A stretch of DNA of 64,000 bases from Acipenser ruthenus (Eukaryota > Chordata > Actinopteri > Acipenseriformes > Acipenseridae). Position numbers and translations under genes: made by a program. How positions within the stretch are numbered: the first letter of the stretch is position 1; each line of letters begins with the position of its first letter. The stretch lies in assembly GCF_902713425.1 (NCBI RefSeq), contig NC_081197.1, positions 16,757,657-16,821,656 of the forward strand, in the 5' to 3' direction. Of the stretch, positions 38,509 through 49,285 are shown piece after piece. The notes beneath the pieces are model-generated. The model worked only from the letters and a program-made list of their open reading frames with translations, ran no database searches and was not told the origin of the DNA.

Positions 38509-38514
38509 TTTATT
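38509..38514 (-). terminator. Polyadenylation signal close to the THSD1 stop
   Basis: AATAAA on the - strand begins 31 bp beyond the THSD1 stop codon. If used, the 3' UTR would be about 50 nt. Confidence 0.4.
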
Positions 38515-38544
38515 GCATTGCTTTTCTAAGCAGGGCATAAACAT

Positions 38545-41500
38545 TCATATCACCATCTTCTCAATGCTGAGGGCACCAGTTTCCTCCTCTTCTCCATTGG
38601 ATCCGAAGTACCCAGATAAGTCAATCATGCGGCGCTCTGATTCAGTGAGACCATAGGATGAACTGTCATACAAGGTGTATTCAGGATCCAGTGGGAGGCT
38701 CCGGCACTTGTCTCTCCTGTATTGTGAGGGGCTTAGGGTGGCACTCCTATGGCGATTGTATGTCGCAGAAGAATCAGCCTCCTTCCTCTTCCTGGCCATT
38801 ATGTTCCTGTGACTGGGTGAAGGCCCTCTCCTGTTTCTGTTGGGTTCTACTATGTCCACTCCTGCAGTCCAGCCCTCAGCCTGGCGGCCACTTAACAGGT
38901 CATGTTTATTGACGCCGGCACCAGGCTGACCTGCATGTGGGTAATACGCAGAAGCCTCGGTAGGTGACACATTGCCACTCCAAGGTGAACATCTATCAGC
39001 TCTGGCATCCCCTAGTTGAGATTTAGGCCTAACTCCTCCCCTTTCCAATGGCTGGTCCACTACCCTAGCCCTGGAGCTGTAGACAGAAAGCTGCCTGGGT
39101 GTAGAGGTGGACATGCTTCTTTCTCTGAAGGGCCTGGACTGTTTGGTTTCATGAAAGCTCGCTGTTCTCCTGAAATTAAGGTTCCTGAGATAACTTCGAT
39201 CAACCATTTCCACCCAGTCGTCCTGGTATTTATGGCTGCTGTACCGAGCGGTCGCTGGGTGAGAGAGGAGCCCTGGATTCCGCTGAGGAACACTGAAGTC
39301 CACCTTTGGGCTAACCCTTTCCGGTTGAAGACTGGAGTGAGGCACCTTGGGTTCCAGAAAGGGAGATTTGATCTGAAACCTGTTCAGGTTGGCCTCCTCT
39401 TGACTCTCCTTGTCCATGGGTGGCACTGTGGTGGCATCCAGAACAGTGTCGTTGAGGGGATTCTGGGATACGTGGTACATCTGTGTCGCCTCTTTCAGAC
39501 CTTTCTTCTTCATCTCCTTCAGCTGTTGATGGGCAAGTCGGTACCCAAAAATTGGGGGCATGATCTTCTGAACGCTTGCTTGGGGGTCACCGCTGATAGG
39601 TATAGTCTGTTCCAGAGGAAAGTGCTGGCTCCTTCTGTAGCCTGAGGTTATGTTTATGCCCTCGTCTGCCGAATCTGGGTTCACATCAAGGCTTTCAGAG
39701 AAACTCTCTCGCTGCTGGCTCTCATGGTAGATGTTGACCTCATCTGAGTTCTTCCTGAAGTTTGGGGAATGCACAGAGTTGTGCCTCACTGAGCTACACT
39801 TCTGCACCCTGCATAGTTTCCTCCATACCGTGATGAAGATGGTGGAGATGATGATAAACAAACATACAGAAATCCCGGCCACAGTCACAATGTTGCTGGC
39901 TTGCGTCTTTTGAGGGTGAAGTGGTGCCAAAGTTGTTGTCTTTATTGCTGTGTTGTTTAAAAAAAGAAAGAAATTAACTTACTAACTTAATATGCTACTG
40001 TACCTGTGCCATGTATAGATCTAATTTTTCCCATTGGGGATTATGGTAAGACTGTTGTTTAGTTTCTTATTATCAAAATGTTGTTCAATACACATACATT
40101 ATGTAAACTACAGCTGGAAGAAAGTAGTGTTGCAGAGCAGAAAGAGGCTATTAAACCTGCAATAATCAAGGCTTTAAAACAATTTTTCTTACCTCTCATT
40201 GTGTTACAGGTAGCAGGACCTAACTGATTACCCTTGCATTTTATGTTGCATGCAGGAAACTAATTGGGGGTCAAGCAGCATCCTATTTTTAATAACTCCC
40301 TATCTTTTATAAGCATCCCTGTGGCCTCAGTAGAGCTCTCAGATTCATGTCTAAATCTCCTAAATACACCTGGTATACCAGAGTGTAACTATTGCCCTGT
40401 CCCCCTACACAGAATACCACATGTGGTATTTCTTACGTCCACTAGGGGCAGAGTGTAGCAGGGGGAGGAGGTATTGGTTACATTCCGGTGCACAAGATGT
40501 TCTAAGAGGTTAGACATGATTCAAAGAGTTCTACTGAGACCAGTGGTGCTTTAAAATTTTAAATAGTCACCAAGAGGACTGAAACTGTAAATGATATTAA
40601 GTGAATCTAAGGGCAGCAGTGTGGAGTAGTGGTTAGGGCTCTGGACTCTTGACTGGAGGGTCGTGGGTTCAATCCCAGGTGGGGGACACTGCGGCTGTAC
40701 CCTTGAGTAAGGTACTTTACCTAGATTGCTCCAGTAAAAACCCAACTGTATAAATGGGTAATTGTATGTAAAATTAATGTATAAAATGATAAGGAAAAGA
40801 GTTGGAATGAAACTAAAGCTAATAAAATATGGCTATTTTTTGGTTTAGAACACAAGAAATTGATGTGTTTTTTTATCTTCAGTGGCCTGTACCTGTGCAC
40901 TCCTCCAGCGAGCACAGAGAAGTTTCCTTGTGAATTCCAGCACAGTGTGATTTCTCCGAGGAGGACCCCTGGCACTCGCGGTACCGCTCCCTCACCCCGT
41001 CACCACAGCTCACACTGCAGGGGCTCCACCGCAGCCACTGACTCCATGTCGCTACAGGGCAAAGGGTATTTATGCAAATTCAATATTTTTTTGTGAAAGT
41101 AACACCAAACTGATCATTTTACAAAATTAGGGCACCTGTGGGCTGCATGTCGACCCTTGAAGCCCACTGTACAGGACGTTTAATTTCTATTTCTGTTAAA
41201 AACATAAATAATAATAAGTAATATCTTGAGACATGCACATTATAATGTGAATTCAATTTTACTGTATTCTATATGATACTAGTAAAGAAAATGAAATGAT
41301 GGCTCCTTGCAGATACACAGAATTTTAAATCAAGAGATGGCATGAAGGAACACAGCTGACATTGAAAACACATCAGTCATAGGAAAAGCATTGATCACTC
41401 GGAGTGCAAGTTGAAGCTCAAACCTTCTGGAGTTTGAGTTTTTGTAAAGGAAAGTAAATACCAGAAATATAAAAAAAAACATTTTCTTGACAAATATTTA

Positions 41501-43121
41501 TATAAAAAATATGCTTTGGAAGTTTTAATCTCCCAGAAGCAACCGACGTATTTTATTCAACCCACAATGTCGGCTGCATGCCTAAATAACTGGAAGGGCA
41601 ACACATAAAAGAGTACAGAAGCATTTGGCAATTTGTGTTCACTAATAGATATAAAAATCAAATGCACCCTAATGTGTCCATCATTCATATTCAAAAATGT
41701 GAGATCTGATTGATTTACTGGAATAATTGTGTTACACTGAAATACATTCAACACTAGGGCCCAATTAGTTAACAAAACATCCTCAAATGAATGATAAAGT
41801 AACAACATGCAAATGAGTAACATACCGATGTATTTTAGTGGCTGATAACTCATTAGTTAAGTGAATGGCTGAACATTTAGTAGCAGTAACTGTACATACA
41901 ATTAAAATACCTTCACTGTGTTAAATATGCTCCCTTGAGAAATAATAAAACATATACATTAATAGGGAATACAAACCTACGTTCCGTTGTACAACAATGC
42001 AGCGCTGAGCCCCACTGGCAGAGCGGCTGGAGTTTAAAACAAACTCAAAACAGTACTCATTTCTCCCAGGGTAAAAGAGGGAGCAGTTGAATTCAGTTTT
42101 ATTATTTCCTTTAGTTAGAAATTCCTGTGCCACAAAGATGTTTTTTTTCCCAGTGGCGCTGGAACTGTATGGATACATTATGACCTTGCCTTCCGTAGAA
42201 GCACATGGAGGGGTGACCAGGTATACCACAATAGAAGCCTCACAGCTGAATGTGTGCTGGTTTTCAATATGTAACCTATACCTAAAAACCTGGGACAGAA
42301 AGAGCCGTCCGGAAGACTTGATCTCCAGATCAGCATGGCGGGACCTCAGGGAAACCTTGATAAAATGCCCCTCTCTGAAAGGGAACACACACGCCAGTTC
42401 TACCCACTGGGTTTTCAAAAGCGAAATTTGCTTTCTGATAGCTGCCTTCATTTTATCATCATAGGACCTCCCCACTTGAGTGTATTCCATATAGGTGACC
42501 TCCAGGGAGATAGCTGATGAATTAATACTGAAGGGACAAAAATATTCTTCAGTACTAGAAATTCCTATCTGAAAGGAGTTCCCAGTTATATTGCTTGTTC
42601 TTCTGACATCAATGTTAAATGCAGGCCACTGTACCAGCAGTACCTCACTCAACCACAGGGTGTCATTATGGCTTAGGTTATCCTTCTCAGGCTGAAGTCT
42701 GAATTGAAATTTCCCAGCGTATTGAAAGCATGAACAGTCAAACTCCATGGTGCCTTCAGACTGGTTCACCGGCACAGGCTTACTGGCCACTGTTTCGTTA
42801 GTGAGAAGGTCCACCAGTAAAACTGTCATGCCAGTGGCTGTTTCGTTGATTTCGTACTGGAAATCCACAAAGATGGACTGGTTGCTTAAAGCGACATGCC
42901 GTGGTTTCTTTAAAAGGATTTCTGCAAGAGCTGTAACACATAAACATAAAATAAATGAGCAGTTTCATTGCAATTGTTAAAGTCAAATCATATTTAAGTA
43001 TGGAGTGCCAACTATCAGGCCTCTATTCCAAAGTAAATCAGACCTTCTCTCTTGCCCATCATGACTGAAACTGATTTGCTGGGTTCCCTCTCGACTTCAT
43101 GTCAAAGAAACAGAATTCGCC

Positions 43122-43182
<61 letters not shown>

Positions 43183-45206
43183 TGCCTTGCGAAAGTATTC
43201 GGCCCCCTTGAACTTTGCGACCTTTTGCCACATTTCAGGCTTCAAACATAAAGATATGAAACTGTAATTTTTTGTGAAGAATCAACAACAAGTGGGACAC
43301 AATCATGAAGTGGAACGAAATTTATTGGATTTATTAACAAATAAAAAACTGAAAAATTGGGCGTGCAAAATTATTCAGCCCCTTTACTTTCAGTGCAGCA
43401 AACTCTCTCCAGAAGTTCAGTGAGGATCTCTGAATGATCCAATGTTGACCTAAATGACTAATGATGATAAATAGAATCCACCTGTGTGTAATCAAGTCTC
43501 CGTATAAATGCACCTGCACTGTGATAGTCTCAGAGGTCCGTTTAAAGCGCAGAGAGCATCATGAAGAACAAGGAACACACCAGGCAGGTCCGAGATACTG
43601 TTGTGGAGAAGTTTAAAGCCGGATTTGGATACAAAAAGATTTCCCAAGCTTTAAACATCCCAAGGAGCACTGTGCAAGCGATAATATTGAAATGGAAGGA
43701 GTATCAGACCACTGCAAATCTACCAAGACCTGGCCGTCCCTCTAAATTTTCAGCTCATACAAGGAGAAGACTGATCAGAGATGCAGCCAAGAGGCCCATG
43801 ATCACTCTGGATGAACTGCAGAGATCTACAGCTGAGGTGGGAGACTCTGTCCATAGGACAACAATCAGTCGTATACTGCACAAATCTGGCCTTTATGGAA
43901 GAGTGGCAAGAAGAAAGCCATTTCTTAAAGATATCCATAAAAAGTGTCGTTTACAGTTTGCCACAAGCCACCTGGGAGACACACCAAACATGTGGAAGAA
44001 GGTGCTCTGGTCAGATGAAACCAAAATCGAACTTTTTGGCAACAATGCAAAACGTTATGTTTGGCGTAAAAGCAACACAGCTCATCACCCTGAACACACC
44101 ATCCCCACTGTCAAACATGGTGGTGGCAGCATCATGGTTTGGGCCTGCTTTTCTTCAGCAGGGACAGGGAAGATGGTTAAAATTGATGGGAAGATGGATG
44201 GAGCCAAATACAGGACCATTCTGGAAGAAAACCTGATGGAGTCTGCAAAAGACCTGAGACTGGGACGGAGATTTGTCTTCCAACAAGACAATGATCCAAA
44301 ACATAAAGCAAAATCTACAATGGAATGGTTCACAAATAAACATATCCAGGTGTTAGAATGGCCAAGTCAAAGTCCAGACCTGAATCCAATCGAGAATCTG
44401 TGGAAAGAACTGAAAACTGCTGTTCACAAATGCTCTCCATCCAACCTCACTGAGCTCGAGCTGTTTTGCACGGAGGAATGTCCAATAAATTTCGTTCCAC
44501 TTCATGATTGTGTCCCACTTGTTGTTGATTCTTCACAAAAAATTACAGTTTCATATCTTTATGTTTGAAGCCTGAAATGTGGCAAAAGGTCGCAAAGTTC
44601 AAGGGGGCCGAATACTTTCGCAAGGCACTGTATATATATATAGTAGATAATAGCAGTAACGGCAAATGTGCTTTGATTTGGTATTCAGTACTTTTTAAAT
44701 ATGATGATTAAATCCCCCAAATAGATTGTTCCATCTTCAAATACAGCAATACAAAACAGAAGGGCTACCACAAATATTCTTAATGTATTACCAAGGCAGA
44801 ATGATTGGGCAAGACATAAGGGTTTCTTGTACACTAGGTCACCTCCCAATCAAAAAAAAGATGCAATGACAAAAAATAGAAGCACCTGTGGTATGTAGCA
44901 CTCACTCACTTTTGCATGAATGGGCTGCATCTCAAAGGACTGTTATTTTATGCAAATAACCTCCCTGCATGTATTCTGTAATATAGCAAAGCTTTATCTC
45001 CTTGCTACAGTCCGCTTCAATCACAATGGACAAGACTTCCTTGAAAGTAGATTGGTTGGTAGGTGCCTTTGTATCCAAGACTGCACAAGGTATACAGGCT
45101 CAAGAGAGGCAGCCTTTCTAGAGAAGAGACCACACCCCAATAACTTACCACAACCACAGAGTATCAGCAGCAGTACTGGTGTGAAACCTGGCCAGGTCTG
45201 TTGCAT
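38545..45206 (-). CDS. THSD1: Thrombospondin type-1 domain-containing protein 1, complete
   Basis: A single-pass membrane protein of endothelium, linked to focal adhesions and cerebral aneurysm in mammals. Exons in transcript order are 45206-45149, 42930-41977, 41051-40893 and 39947-38545, in phase, giving 857 aa (human 852). It has a signal peptide (MQQTWPGFTPVLLLILCGC), then an extracellular region with many N-glycosylation sequons that matches human THSD1 around HVALSNQSIFVDFQY. A TSP1 repeat (338-390) runs WSQWLRWSPCSVSCGDGVRE to KETSLCSLEEC. A transmembrane helix (409-431) and a long cytoplasmic tail encoded by one exon follow. In-frame TGA at 45242-45240 precedes the start, so ATG 45206 is the only possible initiator in that exon. 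A leader exon probably ends at 46097, with an acceptor before 45271. AATAAA lies 31 bp after the stop, implying a very short 3' UTR. Confidence 0.95.
40421..40484 (+). repeat. Unclassified dispersed repeat, copy 2
   Basis: Partner of 25718-25782, with the shared core CCACTAGGGGCAG. It lies in a THSD1 intron. Confidence 0.5.
40612..40778 (+). mobile_element. 3'-truncated tRNA-derived SINE
   Basis: The same subfamily as the copy at 18638, matching from GGCAGCAGTGTGGAGTAGTG through CAACTGTATAAATGGGTAAT; the tail is lost. It lies in a THSD1 intron, 115 bp downstream of the TSP1-domain exon in transcript order. Confidence 0.85.
43126..43179. repeat. (TA)n microsatellite hosting the Tc1 insertion
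   Basis: About 27 TA units run up to the left end of the Tc1 element, and a few more TA units follow its right end. This fits TA target choice by Tc1 elements. Confidence 0.9.
43180..44630 (+). mobile_element. Tc1/mariner transposon with identical 150-bp terminal inverted repeats
   Basis: The left repeat (43180-43329) begins CAGTGCCTTGCGAAAGTATT, and the right repeat (44481-44630) is its exact reverse complement as far as I can read. The flanks are TA. The total is 1451 bp, shorter than a full family member because of a deletion next to the right repeat (see the transposase entry). Identical ends and an open transposase frame indicate recent insertion or recent gene conversion. It lies in intron 1 of THSD1, in the opposite orientation to the gene. 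Confidence 0.95.
43561..44568 (+). CDS. Tc1-type transposase with a replaced C-terminus
   Basis: A 335-residue frame without internal stops. The N-terminus carries the paired-like helix-turn-helix region (KISQALNIPRSTVQAIILKW) and the GRPSK linker. The DDE catalytic domain shows LWSDETKIE, VFQQDNDPKH and SPDLNPIENLW, giving the D, D and E residues in the usual D34E order. After TELELFC the normal end of the family (about 40 residues, by memory) is missing, and the frame runs into the right terminal repeat. This is a simple internal deletion that also removed the inner part of the right repeat, where Tc1 transposases often have a second binding site. The protein is probably impaired, though the catalytic triad remains. 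Confidence 0.9.
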   Translation: MKNKEHTRQVRDTVVEKFKAGFGYKKISQALNIPRSTVQAIILKWKEYQTTANLPRPGRPSKFSAHTRRRLIRDAAKRPMITLDELQRSTAEVGDSVHRTTISRILHKSGLYGRVARRKPFLKDIHKKCRLQFATSHLGDTPNMWKKVLWSDETKIELFGNNAKRYVWRKSNTAHHPEHTIPTVKHGGGSIMVWACFSSAGTGKMVKIDGKMDGAKYRTILEENLMESAKDLRLGRRFVFQQDNDPKHKAKSTMEWFTNKHIQVLEWPSQSPDLNPIENLWKELKTAVHKCSPSNLTELELFCTEECPINFVPLHDCVPLVVDSSQKITVSYLYV

Positions 45207-48200
45207 TCCGATTAATGAGACTGAGTATCCCTTCACACCTCATGTCCTTCTTCACTCCAGAATTCAAGGTGCTGTTTAAAAAAACCCTATTGATTAAACC
45301 CCTATTGATTAAACCCCTATTTTGTATTAAACCTTATGAAAGTAAATTGGTACAAATGCAATGAAAGGGACTAAATCCGATTCAACCAACTGCACCTTCG
45401 TGACAGTTATGTGAATCTGGTTACATTTTAAATGTGGCTGATGCACAAGAATATCTACACATACTTAATAGAAGCTAATTCTGGACAAATCTATATGAGT
45501 TGAGCTGGGATTGAATTGGCGAAGTATTTAGTTCTATTCCCTTGATATTTTTTAAACACAATAGGCTATAGTTTTGTAGCATTTGACCTATTGCCAATTC
45601 TATTATTAAATTGTTTCTTGTAGTTTAAGAACACAAGCAAGAATTTAAATTCTGAATTATTTTCATTAGATTCCCAAGTTTATGTTCCTCTTTTGAACAC
45701 AAGGTTTGAAGTAGTCCAAATGTGTTTGTAATGTGTTACATTATCACCAGTATTTCTGTAAGGCACAGCATTCGGCATAAATTAAATGGCAGTTAATATT
45801 ATTTACTTTATAAAATGCTGTCCAATGTTCCTCAGATTCATTGTAAAAACTGAATTTAAACCGCCGCTAATTTATTATACAGTACTAACTTTTTTCTTAG
45901 ACCGAACCATTAAAAACATCCTTCTCTGCTTTCTGAAAAAAAAGAATAAGAATTTTCTACAAGGCCATCCAGATATTTTTTTTGAAAAGCTCTACACTCT
46001 TAAACACAAAAAACGCAAGTCGTTCACAACTTCAATATTTCTTAAATAACCATGCATGCGAAATGTAGTCAAGATATAAATACAGTAGTACAGTACCTGA
46101 AGAGTAAAGCAGGATTTGCTGGTGTGCTCACTAGACTAAAATCAGTAGCGTTTTCATCAATTAAACGACAACGTACTCAGAAGATTCATTATTTTACATG
46201 CGATAGCACATTTGAGGTTTTTTAAATAACGTCTTAGCATTTGTCTCTATCCCAGCTGACAAACTACAATGAGTGACACACCTAAAGGTCTCACGCTGAC
46301 GAGATGAAATAACGGTATGAGTGCCAACCGCTACCGCAATAAATTTGGCAGATGACGCTCCCTCTACTGGTTACACCAAAGTGAGACGCTTACCAGGAAA
46401 ACCGACTCTTCAAGGAAACAGATATAAAAAAAAGTGTAATGTATCATTATAGTCTTGACACACAGGTACAACATTTGTATCTACGATAATCTCTGCATCG
46501 CTGAAGTACATACACTGTAACTCACGTGTTTAGGTACTATTATACAACAGATTAAACACATTTTTGCATTAATATACGTTACACTGTAATGTTTATTTTA
46601 GTAACAAGTTTTTGTGCGTCTAAAGTGTATCCACTTAACAATAAATATTTGTTTAATTCTTGAACATGTGGTTTTAGTGTATACATGCACTCCATTGCAT
46701 GGATGAATTTACAAATTAACTACAGTATGTACAATGTGATTTTTTTTTGTTTCAATTTATCTGACGTTTCACTAAAACATTGGGGTAAGGGTTTTACATA
46801 AAACGAGTAACAGCTGCCACCTGAAGAACAGACTTTTGTGCAAATGGCCTGTTCCTCACTGGACAAATTAAAGTTGCATGGCCACAGACCTGATACACTT
46901 TGAAGAAGATAGCTGCTAGTATGAGTCTGCACCTCAGAAGTAACTTGCAGCTGGCTGTTTTAGGTCATATCTAGCAGCATTCAGATCTAAACCTAGACAT
47001 GCTGATGTCTGAAATCAGGTAAAAACATAAGCTAGGGCAGCACAGTAATGTTTCTGTGCTGCATGAAACTCTGTATTTCACTCGCAGCTTGTGTACAGAT
47101 ATCATGTTACACCGCAGGGACTTTCATAAGGAGTTCCAAAAAAGGCCCAACTACAGTATATGGTGTAGTGGGCCTTCTGCAACAAATATTCTGTAAGTTT
47201 GGGATCCATTGATGAACTGCAAAGGAGCATGATGGTAGTTTATCCTTACCCTACCATTAGCTACAACCACACTTTCTGTAATTACACCTGTTTTGATATT
47301 CTCCATTAACTCCTAAAATACAGATTTTCTGGTACATTTTCAACACACCTTATTGAGAAAGAATGGAAAATCCAGACTGTTGTCTCCTTGCTCTTGGTTC
47401 AAAACAAATATCTTTCTCTCATGATGTGTCAGCAGCATATGACCTTTTATGTTCTTATTTATATACGAATACACTGCTAAGTCTTAAAAACATATGTAAT
47501 GTTTTTTTTTTTTTTTTACTTATTTATCTTATAACTTATACCATGTTTAAAATCATAACAATGTTATCCATTGAAATGTATTTACAGGAGTGAAGCATTT
47601 TCTGTCACAATCAAGTTTTAAACCTAAACAAAACTAACATTTTTTTATTTTTTAATATGCCTTGTTTAGTAAGAGTAAACTCCATTTGAGGGTTGCCTGT
47701 TGTAAGTGTATGGAATCAAAACCACAGGAGCTCTGAATATCAACATTGGTGAAAAATGAAGTACAAATTCCCAGTCGATCTGCTTTGTTAGTAAATTAAA
47801 TATTAGCACCGTGACATGTATCCCCTGCCACAGCTACTTCTACAAAACTACAGCCATCAGTAGGATGAAAAAGCAGATCATAAACTTTATCCACTGTATG
47901 TGCAAGCACAAATATAGGAGTGACATACAGCTGGACAGAAAGGTAGACAGAAGGACAGGTTCCTCAATAAATACAAAGTTTCGATACTCTCATGGCAAAG
48001 ACTACGTAACACAATTGGATATGTGGGTCTCTATTTAGGAATATCAAGGTACATGTATTTAGTGAGCAAGGGGTCTGACTGAGCAAAGCAGGTTGTGAAA
48101 AAGGTGAATCTCCTGCAGTTTGGGAGAGAGACCTGAGAATCAAAGTAGAACAGTGTTACAAAGTAGCTACTTGTGTGTCACAGCTTACCTTTAAGGACTC

Positions 48201-48890
48201 CATTGATGATCCAACAAGGTTATGAGCAAGCCAAGTTTGAAAATGGAAGAAACCTGAACAGGACACTGCCCCACACCAATAATTGTTAATAAATCATTCA
48301 AGTTTTTGAAAAATGAAACAGATCAAATGCATTGATAATGTGACATTGTTTTATTACACTGTAATATGTACAGTTCTACAGGCAGCAGCTACCTGCATAC
48401 TGAACCAGAGAGGATGTCAAAGAAGCAAGGCTGGTACACAGGCTACACTGCATGTGACTGCATCTGAATTCACCCATTACAAATCTGCTATGTGCAGTAT
48501 GAATTTTTAAGAGAACTGTCCAGGAAAGAATTGTGTCATTTGTGAATACAAGCTTACCAGTTTAGTTCGCAATATCTAGAAAAGGTAAGTTACTTCAGGT
48601 GTGTGTGAATCTAGAAGCAATTTGCAGTACCAAATCAACATTCCTCAGCACCAGTGTGATTGTTACTATTGACCTTCATATGTCTGAAAGGCATTGACAT
48701 TTGAGGTGCCTCCAGGTCACAAAGGTGTATTTACTTTGTCAGATTGTAGTAAGATGATGCAAATGTTTTCTTCATCCATGGTATTGAAGCTTTTTTAAAA
48801 AAAAAAAAAAAAAAAAAAAACTGTAGGTAGTCCTGTACGTTATGTCAATAGAAAACAGTATTGGAAATGAAAGAGTCTTTCTGCTCTGAG
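45207..48890. other. Interval between THSD1 and VPS36 (tandem, both - strand)
   Basis: It should contain the THSD1 promoter and leader exon: on the - strand a good donor (TTCAG then GTACTG) ends a candidate exon at 46097. A CTCF-like motif lies at 46355-46371. The VPS36 side has an AATAAA on the - strand at 48355-48350, and a pure A run of about 28 bases at 48797-48820 (U-rich in the VPS36 transcript) soon after the stop. No further gene is visible. Confidence 0.4.
46355..46371 (-). promoter_or_regulatory. CTCF-like motif upstream of THSD1
   Basis: The - strand reads ACCAGTAGAGGGAGCGT, which follows the CTCF core with one clear mismatch (A for C after GGG). Inferred from the motif only. Confidence 0.35.
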
Positions 48891-49224
48891 TCAGAACAAG
48901 TTTGGGTAAAACCGCAAGCCCTCCACTGAATCATCTCTGCAAAGGTGACCCATTTTCTCAGCAAGAAGCAGCCTACAGAAAGAGAGAAATACAAAAATAA
49001 ACAAATGCCCTATTATACATTTCTATTACGAAATAATAAATAACACAATATAACCAGCTGTTTATTATAAGACCAACTATGCACCTGGGCCCATATCTGT
49101 CAACGCTTTTTACACCAGGTTGGGAGTATTGTTTAGTAAAACATATCAAAATGTTACAAACCTAGTAATAAACAACGTAGCTGGAAATCACATGCTTAAA
49201 TTAACCTGTTGTAGCTTTTGTGAC

Positions 49225-49285
<61 letters not shown>

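Noticed and set aside
39016-39645. A 209-residue frame on the + strand
   Set aside because: It is the antisense shadow of the THSD1 cytoplasmic-tail exon.
45236-45236. Longer THSD1 N-terminus beginning MKGYSV
   Set aside because: The first codon is GTG, and an in-frame stop lies just upstream; the ATG at 45206 opens a proper signal peptide.
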